From: CAYSLU01 sp964431965 | GTDB lineage: Bacteria; Verrucomicrobiota; Kiritimatiellia; CAIKKV01; CAYSLU01 | Assembly: GCA_964431965.1 (NCBI GenBank) | Contig: CAYSLU010000001.1 | Coordinates: forward strand, 62,001 to 126,000 | Reading direction: 5' to 3' | DNA length: 64,000 nucleotides | Shown: one piece after another, positions 1-8,393 of the stretch | How positions within the stretch are numbered: the first letter of the stretch is position 1 | Layout: each line of letters opens with the position of its first letter | The notes under the pieces: generated by a model | What the model was told of the DNA's origin: nothing | Databases searched by the model: none | The model's input: the letters and a program-made list of their open reading frames with translations, nothing else | Program-made: the position numbers and the translations under genes

Positions 1-33
1 GAGAACGCCGCGTTCCAGACGCCGGTGTTCTGA
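1..33 (+). CDS. 3' end of an upstream gene (tail only)
   Basis: The first eleven codons read ENAAFQTPVF followed by TGA on the + strand. They would be the tail of a gene entering from the left and converging with the oxidoreductase gene that ends at 46. Nothing about function can be said from ten residues. The codons could also be chance open sequence. Confidence 0.3.
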   Translation, partial: ENAAFQTPVF

Positions 34-45
34 TTCGGCTCGTCG

Positions 46-1107
46 CTACCGCGCGGCGTAGCCGGGCGGCAGCTCGGCCGCTTCGCCGTAGATGCCCAGA
101 ACGATCGCGAGCGTGTGCAGCGCATCCTCGGGCGGAACCGGAACCGGCGCGCCGTCGAACACCGCCGCTGCGAAGTCCTCCATCAGGTCCGAGTAGCCCT
201 GCGGACGGCCGGATGCGGGGACCGGGAGCTCCGTCCACTGCGCTGTCGGAATGTCACGCCCCGACGCATCGCGCAGGAACACGGGCAGCTTGTCGGCCGC
301 TCCCGCGAACAGCTCCGTCTGGCCCTTGGTGCCGAGGATGCTGATGTGGCGCGTGAGATCACCCGTGTAGCAACTGGACGCCAGCACGGTCAGAATGCCG
401 CCGTTCGAGAGGCGGGCCGACCCACTGCCCAAGTCTTCGACCTCCACGTCCGGCGGGCTGTTGAAGGTCCCGGAGAAGCCGCGCACAGCCGTGGCCGCCA
501 GGCCGGTGATGCTCAGCGCGAGGTCGATGAAGTGGCTGGCGTTCATGAGCGTCACGCCGCCGCCGGCCTTCTGCTTGCTCTTGCGCCAGTCGGTCTTCGT
601 GATCTTCGACCAGCCCTGCTGCCAGTAGTCCTCGGGCTTGTGCCCGCAGGTGACGATCGTGATGGCGAACACGTTTCCGAACACGCCCTCGGCGATGAGC
701 TGCCTGGCGTAGCGGTGCTTGTCGGACGAGCGCATGGGGTAGTTGATCGTAAACTTCCGGCCCGTGCGGGCGGCGGCTTCGATCATGCGGCGCCCGTCCG
801 CGATGGTGGTCGCGATCGGCTTGTCGCACATCACGTGCTTGCCGCGCTCGAGCGCCTGGATGGTCATGGGCGCGTGCAGGAAGTGCGGCACCGACAGGAT
901 CACCGCATCGACCTCGGGGTTGGCCAGGACAGCTTCGTAGTCGGCCGCCCAGGGGACCGAGAACTCGGCGCCCCGCTGCTGCGCGAGCGGCGCATTGACA
1001 TCCATCACCTGGACGATGCGGCAGCGGGCCGCCTTTTGTGCGCCGGTGAGATAGGCGCCGGCAATGTCGCCGCAGCCGACCATCGCGAGCCGAAGGCTCT
1101 GAGACAT
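46..1107 (-). CDS. Gfo/Idh/MocA family NAD(P)-dependent oxidoreductase
   Basis: This is a 353-residue protein of the size usual for the Gfo/Idh/MocA family, cytosolic dehydrogenases or isomerases of sugars, inositols and related polyols. The N-terminal Rossmann fold shows the nucleotide loop VGCGDIAG (residues 10-17). The family EKP motif appears as CDKP (residues 94-97), whose Lys normally contacts the nicotinamide and substrate. The C-terminal half is the alpha/beta substrate and oligomerisation domain, with GGGVTLMNASHFIDL corresponding to the usual G-G-x-x-x-D/N-x-G-x-H-x-x-D stretch. It lies 66 bp downstream of an SDR gene on the same strand, so the two are probably co-transcribed and act on the same sugar or polyol. 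The exact substrate cannot be read from the sequence. Confidence 0.95.
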   Translation of the reverse strand: MSQSLRLAMVGCGDIAGAYLTGAQKAARCRIVQVMDVNAPLAQQRGAEFSVPWAADYEAVLANPEVDAVILSVPHFLHAPMTIQALERGKHVMCDKPIATTIADGRRMIEAAARTGRKFTINYPMRSSDKHRYARQLIAEGVFGNVFAITIVTCGHKPEDYWQQGWSKITKTDWRKSKQKAGGGVTLMNASHFIDLALSITGLAATAVRGFSGTFNSPPDVEVEDLGSGSARLSNGGILTVLASSCYTGDLTRHISILGTKGQTELFAGAADKLPVFLRDASGRDIPTAQWTELPVPASGRPQGYSDLMEDFAAAVFDGAPVPVPPEDALHTLAIVLGIYGEAAELPPGYAAR

Positions 1108-1173
1108 GACGCGTGTTCCTCTTGCTGTGCTTGCGTCCAGGTGGCCGGGCGCGGGTGAGACGCCAGGTTGGCT

Positions 1174-1962
1174 CTACTGGGCCGTCCAGCCCCCGTCGAT
1201 CACGACGCTCGATCCGGTCATGAAGCTGCATGCGGGGGACGACAGGTAGAGGAGCAGCCCGCGCAGCTCGTCCACTTCCGCCCAACGGCCGATCGGGAGA
1301 CTCCGGAGGAAGGCCTCGTTCCTGGCCTTGTCCTCGAGCACCGGCAGGTTCATCGGCGTCTTGAACGGACCCGGGCACACGGCGTTCACGCACACGCCGT
1401 CCGCCGCGGACTCGAGCGCCAGCGTCCGCGTGAGCCCGAGGAGGGCGGCCTTGGACGACGAGTAGGCCGCGCGGCCGGGAAGCGAGATGAACGAGAGCAT
1501 CGAGCCGAAGAACACGATCCGGCCCCACTTGCGCTTCCGCATACCGGGCAGGACGGACTGGGCGACCAGGAAGGAGCCCTTCACGTTCGTGTCCATCACG
1601 GCGTCCCAGTCCGCTTCCGTGAGCTGCGGCGTCTCCTTGCGGATGTTGATGCCGGCGCAGCAGATGACGATGTCGAGCGGCCCGAGCTGCTTCTCCGTGT
1701 TGAACACCAGGCGGTCCACGTCGGCCTTCTTCGTCACGTCGGCCGCCGTACCGATCACGCGCCGGCCGATCTGGCGGGTCAGCTCGTCAGCCGCAAGGCC
1801 TGCTTCGCCCGGGCTGCGGCTGCAGATGGAAACAACCGCGCCGGCCCGGGCGAGCGTGGCGGCGACCAGCCGTCCCAGACCCTTGGTGCCGCCGGTCACG
1901 AGCGCCACCCGACCGGACAGGTCAAACAGTTCATTCCACAGCGGATTGGCCGACTCCTGCAC
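1174..1962 (-). CDS. short-chain dehydrogenase/reductase (SDR)
   Basis: This is a 262-residue classical SDR, a cytosolic NAD(P)-dependent alcohol/ketone oxidoreductase. The visible motifs are the cofactor loop TGGTKGLG (residues 23-30), a CAG variant of the NNAG motif (102-104), structural Asn126, and the catalytic Ser154, Tyr167 and Lys171 (YSSSK). The C-terminus FMTGSSVVIDGGWTAQ is typical of the FabG/gluconate-5-dehydrogenase branch. It is the first gene of a two-gene unit with the downstream Gfo/Idh/MocA enzyme, which suggests successive oxidation and reduction of a sugar acid or polyol. The substrate is not determined. The start was chosen at the only in-frame ATG close to the conserved N-terminus. 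Confidence 0.95.
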   Translation of the reverse strand: MQESANPLWNELFDLSGRVALVTGGTKGLGRLVAATLARAGAVVSICSRSPGEAGLAADELTRQIGRRVIGTAADVTKKADVDRLVFNTEKQLGPLDIVICCAGINIRKETPQLTEADWDAVMDTNVKGSFLVAQSVLPGMRKRKWGRIVFFGSMLSFISLPGRAAYSSSKAALLGLTRTLALESAADGVCVNAVCPGPFKTPMNLPVLEDKARNEAFLRSLPIGRWAEVDELRGLLLYLSSPACSFMTGSSVVIDGGWTAQ

Positions 1963-2434
1963 GCGCGCCTCCGATCCCGATTTCCTTCCGTCCCACGCTC
2001 CGGCAAAGTAGGGAAAGACCGGTGGAAATGCCAGCCCAATTGCCGGGGGCGGGTTGGCTCTCCCGCCGGAGAGTGCGGCCCGTCCGCCGTCGGACTACGG
2101 GCGCGACCGTGTCGCGCCGCATGAGGGCCGACCGGCCTTCTGCCGCGCGGTCGCGGGGCCTCAATCCTCGCCTAAGCCATCGGTCGATCCAGGGGCGAGT
2201 CGTGTGTCCGCCCATGAGCACGGCTCGGCGCAGCCTCGCCCTTCACGAGTCGCCATCGAGTGAGTCTATGGATAGTCGCGTGGGCGAGGCTGAGCCGAGC
2301 CGCGTGGGTGTTGAGTCCCGTTCGCGCCGTCGGCGCGACCAGACACTCTTAGGCGAGGATCCGGGCGGGCTTGGTCGGCTCGACATCGGTTGCCCGAATA
2401 TGGTAGTTATTTCGCCCGAATTCACGGAAAACGC
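1963..2434. other. gene-free spacer before proB
   Basis: This 470-bp spacer separates the divergent SDR and proB genes. It has no convincing protein-coding content. It is dominated by the nested inverted repeat at 2164-2360. No clear sigma-70 promoter for proB could be picked out. Confidence 0.5.
2164..2360. repeat. nested inverted-repeat element
   Basis: The outer arms are a perfect 13-bp inverted repeat, atcctcgcctaag at 2164-2176 and cttaggcgaggat at 2348-2360. Inside lies a second pair of 20-bp arms with one mismatch, at 2222-2241 and 2282-2301. The structure resembles a small non-autonomous element or REP-like palindrome between divergent genes. No flanking direct repeat was found. Confidence 0.6.
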
Positions 2435-3253
2435 ATGAGAAAGTCCCTGCGATATCGCGAAGTGATCGCCGATGCCCGGCGCATTGTGGTCAAGATGGGC
2501 AGCCGCGTGCTGGTCCAGAAGACCGGCCGTCCGGAAATGCGCCGGATCGGCGCGCTGGTCCGCGAGCTGGCGGCGCTCCAGAACGACGGGCACGAAGTCT
2601 TGATCGTGACCTCCGGCGCCATCGGCGCCGGCATGGAGGCGCTCGGCATGAAGACCCGGCCGACCGCGCTTCCGGACCTGCAGATGGCGGCGGCGGTGGG
2701 CCAGAGCCGGCTGATGGCCCGATACGACAAGTTGTTTTCGGCGGGCCGCTGCAAGGTCGGCCAGGTCCTGCTCACGCACGACGACTTCCACCACAACATC
2801 CGGCTCTCGAACGCCCGGCGGACGATGGAGAACATGCTCCGCCACCGCGTGATCCCCATCGTGAACGAGAACGATGTGGTCGCCGATGAGGAGATCAAGG
2901 CGGATATCCGCAAGCTGGGAGACAACGATCTGCTGGCCTCGCTGGTGGCCCGGCTGATCCGGGCCGACCTGCTGGTCATTCTCACCACGGTCGACGGGCT
3001 CCAGGCGCCCGATGACGCCGGCCGGCTGCGCCGCGTTCGTTACCTCGAGACCATCGACAGCCGCACCTTCCGCTGGGTGTTCGGCAAGGGGAGCGCCCTG
3101 TCCACCGGCGGCATGGCGACCAAGCTGAAGGCCGCCGAGGCGGTGGCCAAGGCCGGCGGGTGCGCCGTCATCGCCGACGGACGCCGCACTGGCATCATCG
3201 GCCGCATCATGCGCGGCGAAGACGTCGGAACCATCGTCCCGGCCTCCGTGTGA
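2435..3253 (+). CDS. proB: glutamate 5-kinase, short form without PUA domain
   Basis: This enzyme phosphorylates L-glutamate to gamma-glutamyl phosphate, the first step of proline synthesis in the cytosol. The 272-residue protein is only the amino-acid-kinase domain; the C-terminal RNA-binding-type PUA domain of E. coli ProB (367 residues) is absent. Recognisable motifs are VVKMGSRVL near the N-terminus, TSGAIGAGM, IVNENDVVADEEI, LGDNDLLASLVA and the lysine-containing GSALSTGGMATKLKAA near the C-terminus. I chose the ATG at 2435 (MRKSLRYREV), although the frame is open to a TTG at 2390. proA follows after 19 bp, so the two form a proBA operon. The short form is known in several phyla and keeps feedback-sensitive kinase activity. 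Confidence 0.95.
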   Translation: MRKSLRYREVIADARRIVVKMGSRVLVQKTGRPEMRRIGALVRELAALQNDGHEVLIVTSGAIGAGMEALGMKTRPTALPDLQMAAAVGQSRLMARYDKLFSAGRCKVGQVLLTHDDFHHNIRLSNARRTMENMLRHRVIPIVNENDVVADEEIKADIRKLGDNDLLASLVARLIRADLLVILTTVDGLQAPDDAGRLRRVRYLETIDSRTFRWVFGKGSALSTGGMATKLKAAEAVAKAGGCAVIADGRRTGIIGRIMRGEDVGTIVPASV

Positions 3254-3272
3254 GGCGTTCGGAGCTACGACC

Positions 3273-4529
3273 ATGAACCTGCACGATCTGATGGTGGCGA
3301 TGGGCGACCGCGCCGTGGTGGCATCCCGCGAACTGGCCCGCCTCAACGCCCGGAAGAAGAACGCGATCCTGGGCGCCATGGCGGACGAACTGGACACCCA
3401 GCGGCCGGGGCTGAAAGAGGCGAACGCGAAGGACATGGAGGCCGGTCGCGCATCCGGCCTCTCGGACGCCCTCCTCGACCGCCTTCTGCTGAATGACTCG
3501 CGCATCGACGGCATGATCAAGGGTCTGCGCGATGTGGCCGGCCTCAAGGATCCGACCGGGTCGGTCATCAGTCGCTGGATCCGGCCGAACGGCCTCGAGA
3601 TCCGCAAGATCCGCGTGCCGATCGGCGTGATCGCCATCATCTACGAGTCGCGCCCGAACGTGACGGCCGACGCCGCCGGGCTGTGCTTCAAGTCCTCCAA
3701 CGCCGTGATTCTGCGGGGTGGCAAGGAAGCGCTGAACACCAATGTGGCCATCGCCGACGCCCTGTGTGCCGGCGGGGCGAAGAAGGGCATGCCGGAGCAT
3801 GCGATCCAGCTGGTGCGGCTGCCCGACCGTGAGGCTGTCCGCGAGCTGGTGCGGCTGGAGGGCCGGGTGGACCTCGTGATGCCGCGCGGCGGCGAGGGCC
3901 TGATCCGCGCCATCGTCGAAGACGCCACCGTCCCGGTCATCAAGCACTACAAGGGCGTGTGCCATCTCTATGTCGATGCGAGCGCGGACCTCGACATGGC
4001 GGCGAAGATCGCCGAGAACGCGAAGTGTCAGCGGCCGGGCGTCTGCAACGCGATCGAGAAGCTGCTCGTCCACGAGCAGGTGGCCGGGAAGTTCCTGCCG
4101 GTCGCCTGCGCCCAGCTCCGCCAGCGGGGCGTGGAGCTGCGGGGCGACGCCGCCACCCGCCTGCTGGTCCCGGGCGTGCTGGAGGCCACCGAGCAGGACT
4201 GGTACGAGGAGTACCTCGATATGGTCCTGACCGTCGGGGTCGTGCCGTCGGCCAAGGCGGCCATCGAGCACATCAACCGCTACGGCTCGCACCACTCCGA
4301 CGCCGTCATCGCGGCCGATGAGTCAGTCCAGAAGGAGTTTGCGCAGGAGGTCGACTCCGCGGCCGTTTACGTGAACGCATCGACCCGGTTCACCGACGGC
4401 GGCGAGTTCGGCATGGGCGCCGAGATCGGGATCAGCACGGACAAACTTCACGCGCGCGGCCCGATGGGCCTAGAAGAGCTGACGACGTACAAGTACGTCG
4501 TGTACGGAAACGGCCAAGTCCGGCCGTAG
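3273..4529 (+). CDS. proA: gamma-glutamyl phosphate reductase
   Basis: This is the second enzyme of proline synthesis. It reduces gamma-glutamyl phosphate with NADPH to glutamate semialdehyde. The 418-residue length and the whole sequence match the ALDH-superfamily ProA. The N-terminal segment carries IRVPIGVIAIIYESRPNVT, the cofactor loop FKSSNAVILRGGKEA follows, and the catalytic cysteine is Cys258 in QRPGVCNAIEK. The C-terminus keeps FTDGGEFGMGAEIGIST and the LTTYKYVV tail. It sits 19 bp behind proB in a two-gene operon and converges with the gene at 4548. No proC is present in the window. Confidence 0.97.
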   Translation: MNLHDLMVAMGDRAVVASRELARLNARKKNAILGAMADELDTQRPGLKEANAKDMEAGRASGLSDALLDRLLLNDSRIDGMIKGLRDVAGLKDPTGSVISRWIRPNGLEIRKIRVPIGVIAIIYESRPNVTADAAGLCFKSSNAVILRGGKEALNTNVAIADALCAGGAKKGMPEHAIQLVRLPDREAVRELVRLEGRVDLVMPRGGEGLIRAIVEDATVPVIKHYKGVCHLYVDASADLDMAAKIAENAKCQRPGVCNAIEKLLVHEQVAGKFLPVACAQLRQRGVELRGDAATRLLVPGVLEATEQDWYEEYLDMVLTVGVVPSAKAAIEHINRYGSHHSDAVIAADESVQKEFAQEVDSAAVYVNASTRFTDGGEFGMGAEIGISTDKLHARGPMGLEELTTYKYVVYGNGQVRP

Positions 4530-4547
4530 CCGGATGCCGCCCCCCCC

Positions 4548-5279
4548 TTACTTATCCTCGGGCTTGAACACCGCTTTGGCCGGGGCCGCGTTGCTGGCGG
4601 CCGGCGCTGCGTTCGCCGGCTCGATCGCGGGAGCGGAGACCGGAACGGGAACCGGGGCCGGGAGCGGAACATCGGCTGAGGCCGGAATCGGGTCCAGCTT
4701 CACGGTGAGCGGCTGCAGGGTCTGGGCCGTCTCGGCCGCAGGCGCGGGCGCCCGCGCGGGAACCTTGGCGCCGGGAGGCCCGTAGCGGCCGTAGCGGCGC
4801 CGGGCGGCGTTCGTGTCCTCGATCTTCAGCTCGTGGCGGTCGGCCAGCCACTTCAGCTCGGATGACTCGAACCGGAAGATCGTGTTCAGTTCGTTCACGA
4901 GCTGGCCGATGTCGATCGACTCGATGACCTTCGCGTCGGGGCCCCACGCGACGGAAGACTCGACCAGCGACTCCGGCATTTCCTTCGTGCCGATGAAGAT
5001 CGCCTGCCGGACCGGCTGGGCCAGGAACGCGCCCGACCCGAAGTCCCCCTCGCTCAGCGACTCCCACTTCGCCCCGTCCCAGCGGTGAAGCTGGACGACG
5101 GACGAGCCGGGATAGAACTGGTACGTTACGAGCGCGGAGTGACGGATCGCCGCGATGTCGAACGCCAGGCGGACGACCCGTAGCCGGGCTGGCACCACCA
5201 GAACGGAGGATGCATCCGCCGCCGCCGCCCCGCCAACCATCGCCGCCAGTGCCAGAAGGAAAACGATAAATCGTTTCAT
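4548..5279 (-). CDS. secreted protein of unknown function with Ala/Pro-rich tail
   Basis: I do not recognise a family. The 243 residues start with a clear Sec signal peptide (MKRFIVFLLALAAMVGGAAAADA), so the protein is exported. Residues ~25-165 form a compact domain with alternating hydrophobic strands (LVTYQFYPGSSVVQLHRW, AIFIGTKE) and a helix around IGQLVNELNTIFRFESSEL. The last ~75 residues are low-complexity and rich in Ala and Pro, ending KPEDK, which looks like a disordered periplasmic linker or wall-spanning tail. It is transcribed toward proA (convergent, 18 bp apart) and away from etfA. No regulatory signal is obvious. Confidence 0.75.
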   Translation of the reverse strand: MKRFIVFLLALAAMVGGAAAADASSVLVVPARLRVVRLAFDIAAIRHSALVTYQFYPGSSVVQLHRWDGAKWESLSEGDFGSGAFLAQPVRQAIFIGTKEMPESLVESSVAWGPDAKVIESIDIGQLVNELNTIFRFESSELKWLADRHELKIEDTNAARRRYGRYGPPGAKVPARAPAPAAETAQTLQPLTVKLDPIPASADVPLPAPVPVPVSAPAIEPANAAPAASNAAPAKAVFKPEDK

Positions 5280-5355
5280 GATGGAAGAGTCCTTTCTTTC
5301 GAATCGGGTTAGTATCCCACCCGGGAAGGCCCTGTCAAGCGCGCCATTGGCCCGA

Positions 5356-6570
5356 TCAGCCCTTGCCGAGCAGCTTGCGGAACTCCCGCGTGAGCAGCGG
5401 CATGACCTGGAACAGATCCCCGACGATGCCGTATGTCGCGACCTTGAAGATCGGCGCGTCCGCGTCCTTGTTGATCGCCACGATGATATCCGATGCCGAC
5501 ATGCCCGCCAGGTGCTGGATCTGGCCGCTGATGCCGACGGCGAAGTAGATCTTCGGGCACACCGTCTTTCCGGTCTGGCCCACCTGGTGCGAATACGCGA
5601 TCCAGTTCGAGTCCACCGCGGCGCGCGAGGCGCCCACGCCGGCGCCGATGACCTCGGCGAACTCGCGGAGCAGCGCGAAGCTCTCGGGCTTCTGCATGCC
5701 GCGCCCGCCGGACACGATGATATCCGCGTCCGCGATGTTCACCGTGGTCTCGACCTCGGGCTCGAAGCGGATGCGCTTGGCCCGGAACTGAAGGATGGCC
5801 TGGGCCACATCCTCGAGCTGCACCCGGCCGGCGCGGCCGGCTGTCACGACGGCCTCCTTCATCACCTTCGGCCGGACCGTGGCCATCTGGGGCCGCGCGT
5901 TCGGGGTCATGATCGTGGCCATGATGTTGCCGCCGAACGCGGGGCGCGTCTGGAGCAGGTCCTTCGTCTTCGGATCGATCGCCAGGCCGGTGCAGTCCGC
6001 CGTGAGGCCGGCGCGCGCCGGGACTGCCACCCGCGAGACCAGGCTCCGGCCCACGGTCGTGGCGCCGCAGAGCAGGATGTTCGGCTTGTGGCGGCGGATC
6101 AGCTCGACCAGCACGGCCGCGTACGCCTCGTCCTGGTAGTAGGCCAGCTCGGGCTTGTCCACGGTGTAGACGATGTCGGCGCCGCGCTCCACGAGCGTTT
6201 GGGTGAGCGGCTGCACGCTGCTGCCCAGCAGGACCGCGCAGAGCTTCATGCCCAGCTCGTCGGCCAGCTTGCGGCCTTCGCCCAGCAGCTCGTAGGTCAC
6301 GCTCTGGATCACGCCGTCGTGCTGCTCGGCGAACACCCACACGTCGCGGTACGCGCTCAGGTCTTCCTTTGCGCCGGACTTCTTGCGGAGGATGATCGCA
6401 TCGAACTTGCATGCCTCGACGCAGGCGCCGCACAGGGTGCACTTGTCGAGGTCGATGACCGGCGTCTCCTTGCGGGCCGCCTGGGTGATGGCGCCGAAGG
6501 GGCAGGAGCGGACGCACAGGCCGCAACACACGCACGTGTCGGTGACGATTTCGATCGGGGGCTGGTTCAT
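5356..6570 (-). CDS. etfA: electron-transfer flavoprotein alpha subunit with N-terminal 2[4Fe-4S] ferredoxin domain
   Basis: This is the alpha subunit of a heterodimeric FAD flavoprotein that passes electrons between dehydrogenases and other carriers. The 404 residues comprise a ferredoxin domain (first cluster Cys13, 16, 19, 23; second cluster Cys44, 47, 50, 54), the EtfA N-terminal domain (~75-250) and the FAD-binding C-terminal domain. The C-terminal domain carries SGGRGM, GQTGKTVCPKIYFAVGISG, HLAGM and IVAINKDADAPIFKVATYGIVGD. Fusion to a ferredoxin is known in ETFs of anaerobes linked to flavin-based electron bifurcation or confurcation (for example lactate or caffeyl-CoA systems). It follows etfB by 16 bp. 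No acyl-CoA dehydrogenase or FAD-linked oxidase partner is nearby. Confidence 0.95.
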   Translation of the reverse strand: MNQPPIEIVTDTCVCCGLCVRSCPFGAITQAARKETPVIDLDKCTLCGACVEACKFDAIILRKKSGAKEDLSAYRDVWVFAEQHDGVIQSVTYELLGEGRKLADELGMKLCAVLLGSSVQPLTQTLVERGADIVYTVDKPELAYYQDEAYAAVLVELIRRHKPNILLCGATTVGRSLVSRVAVPARAGLTADCTGLAIDPKTKDLLQTRPAFGGNIMATIMTPNARPQMATVRPKVMKEAVVTAGRAGRVQLEDVAQAILQFRAKRIRFEPEVETTVNIADADIIVSGGRGMQKPESFALLREFAEVIGAGVGASRAAVDSNWIAYSHQVGQTGKTVCPKIYFAVGISGQIQHLAGMSASDIIVAINKDADAPIFKVATYGIVGDLFQVMPLLTREFRKLLGKG

Positions 6571-6586
6571 GGATGCTCCGTCCTTG

Positions 6587-7384
6587 CTAGTGCCTGGCGG
6601 CCGCCAGAATGGTGTCCTGCAGCTTGCCGACCAACTGCGTGACCGCCTCGGCGGGGTCGCCCGTGAAGACCTGGCCGCCCGTGCGGGGCGGCGGGGTGAA
6701 GACCTTGGCCACCTTCGTGGGCGATCCTTCCAGGCCGATGCACTTCGGATCGCACTCCAGATCCGCCGCCTTCCAGTGGGCGATCACGGCCTTCTTGGCG
6801 GCCATCTTCCCCTTCAGCGACGGGAGCCGGGGCTCGTTGAGCTCCTTGACCACGGTCATGACGCAGGGGAGGGGGACATCGACCACTTCCGTGCCGTGCT
6901 CCAGCAGGCGCTCGGCCACGATGTGCTTCTGGTCGACCTCCTCGATCTTGCGCACGTAGGTGACCTGGGGCAGGTTGAGGTGCGCCGCGATGCCCGGGCC
7001 CACCTGCGCGGTGTCGCCGTCGGACGCCTGTTTGCCGCAGATCACGATGCTGTAGTCGCCGATCTTGTGGATGGCCCGGGCGAGCGTGTAGCTCGTGGCC
7101 CACGTGTCGCTGCCGGCGAAAGCCCGGTCGGACACCAGGATGGCCTCATCGACGCCCATCGAGATGCACTCGCGGAGCGCCGTCTCGGCCTGCGGGGGGC
7201 CCATCGTGATGGCCGTGACCTTCCCGCCGAGCTTGCCCTTCAGCCGCAGGCCCTCCTCGATCGCGTACATGTCGAAGGGGTTGATGATCGCCGCCACGCC
7301 CTCGCGCATCAGGGTGTGCGTGACGGGGTCGATCTTGACGTTCGTCGTTTCCGGAACCTGCTTGATGCAGACCACGAAATGCAT
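6587..7384 (-). CDS. etfB: electron-transfer flavoprotein beta subunit
   Basis: This is the partner subunit of the ferredoxin-EtfA encoded just downstream; together they bind FAD and, in this subunit, AMP or a second flavin. The conserved N-terminus MHFVVCIKQVPET fixes the start at 7384, although the frame is open further upstream. Family motifs are NPFDMYAIEEGLRLK, ITMGPPQAE, AFAGSDTWATSYTLA and the signature CGKQASDGDTAQVGPGIAAHL. An AGGAGA ribosome site lies at 7391-7396 and a good promoter at 7423-7451. The gene is first in an etfBA operon. Whether this ETF bifurcates cannot be decided from sequence alone, but the ferredoxin fusion favours a low-potential partner. Confidence 0.95.
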   Translation of the reverse strand: MHFVVCIKQVPETTNVKIDPVTHTLMREGVAAIINPFDMYAIEEGLRLKGKLGGKVTAITMGPPQAETALRECISMGVDEAILVSDRAFAGSDTWATSYTLARAIHKIGDYSIVICGKQASDGDTAQVGPGIAAHLNLPQVTYVRKIEEVDQKHIVAERLLEHGTEVVDVPLPCVMTVVKELNEPRLPSLKGKMAAKKAVIAHWKAADLECDPKCIGLEGSPTKVAKVFTPPPRTGGQVFTGDPAEAVTQLVGKLQDTILAAARH

Positions 7385-7422
7385 GGGCCGATCTCCTTGT
7401 CCCGACATCAATTGAGCGCGGG

Positions 7423-7451
7423 ATTATAGGGAAGCACCCCCGAACATGCAA
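7423..7451 (-). promoter_or_regulatory. sigma-70-type promoter of etfBA
   Basis: Read on the minus strand, TTGCAT (7451-7446) and a consensus TATAAT (7428-7423) are separated by exactly 17 bp. Transcription would start near 7416, giving a leader of about 30 nt that contains the AGGAGA ribosome site before the etfB ATG at 7384. Confidence 0.6.
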
Positions 7452-7464
7452 CTGGGCGCTCTCG

Positions 7465-8253
7465 CTACCGGTGGCGCCCGCTCCGTGACGGTTGGGGATC
7501 GGGCGGTGCGGTACAGTCCGTCCGGGAGCCCCGGCGATCCCTTCGGGCAGGCGCCGCCTGCCGGGGTTCGACATCGGCAAGCGGCCGGACGGCGCCGCCC
7601 TGCTTGCGGAATCGGACGACCGGGTCGCCGAAGGCCGCCACGCGCCCATCCGGCCACACGCAGAGGGCGCCATTCGTCGGCAGGCCATAGCCGACGGCGC
7701 CGGGCCCGGCCAGTCGGAGCAGCGCCTTCAGCTCCAGCCAGCCCTCGTCCTCGCCGTGCGCGTCGCAGAGCAGCGGGGCAAAGCCCAGGCAGTCGAACGC
7801 CTCGGCGGTGTCGTCGTCGTCGGGGTCCGCCCACCGCAGCCAGCTGCGCGCCAGCATGATGCTGCCGGCCGAGACCCCCACGAACGGGATGCCCGAGGCC
7901 CGGAACCGGCGCAGGTGCTCCACCAGATGCAGCCCATCCAGCACGCGCATCCCTTCTTCGACATCCCCGCCGCTGACGAATATGAGGTCGGCAGCGGATA
8001 GCACCGCCAGCGCCGGGTGCGGGTCTGCCCGGCGTCCGGCCGTTGGAGCGAGGAGGACTTCCCCGGCGCCGGATTCCCGGAGCATCCGCGAACACATCCG
8101 GAAGAAGGGCCCGTCATCTCCGCTTGCGGCGCCGATATAGGCGACAGTCGGTTCCGGCTTTGCGGCCTCCCTCAGGGCGCGGCCCAGCAGCGACCGGAGC
8201 GTGTCATGATCGACGCCCGGTCCGCTTCCCAGCAAGTGCACAGGTTTCAGCAC
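7465..8253 (-). CDS. S51-family (dipeptidase E/cyanophycinase-like) serine peptidase
   Basis: The protein has the flavodoxin-like, type-1-glutamine-amidotransferase fold of peptidase family S51 (aspartyl dipeptidase PepE, cyanophycinase). Visible motifs are the N-terminal strand VHLLGSGPG, AYIGAASGDD, the oxyanion region IFVSGGDVEEGMRVL and the nucleophile elbow FVGVSAGSIML, where Ser in G-x-S-A-G-S is catalytic. The likely start is the GTG at 8253 (VLKPVHLL); an in-frame ATG at 8304 would add 17 residues. About 30 C-terminal residues are Arg/Pro-rich and look like non-conserved read-through. It is divergent from the GH42-like gene at 8394. Whether the substrate is an aspartyl dipeptide or cyanophycin is open. 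Confidence 0.8.
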   Translation of the reverse strand: MLKPVHLLGSGPGVDHDTLRSLLGRALREAAKPEPTVAYIGAASGDDGPFFRMCSRMLRESGAGEVLLAPTAGRRADPHPALAVLSAADLIFVSGGDVEEGMRVLDGLHLVEHLRRFRASGIPFVGVSAGSIMLARSWLRWADPDDDDTAEAFDCLGFAPLLCDAHGEDEGWLELKALLRLAGPGAVGYGLPTNGALCVWPDGRVAAFGDPVVRFRKQGGAVRPLADVEPRQAAPARRDRRGSRTDCTAPPDPQPSRSGRHR

Positions 8254-8393
8254 GTTCCATCGCTTTGCATGTGGGTGTCCAGAGTTGCCCAAATGCCGGG
8301 GCATCGTCAATGCAGGAACGGCTGTTCTTCCGCCGATCCGTCGGCCGTGGTACAACTCCGCCACGTCGCCTGCGCAAGAGGAGGAGTCCAAGG

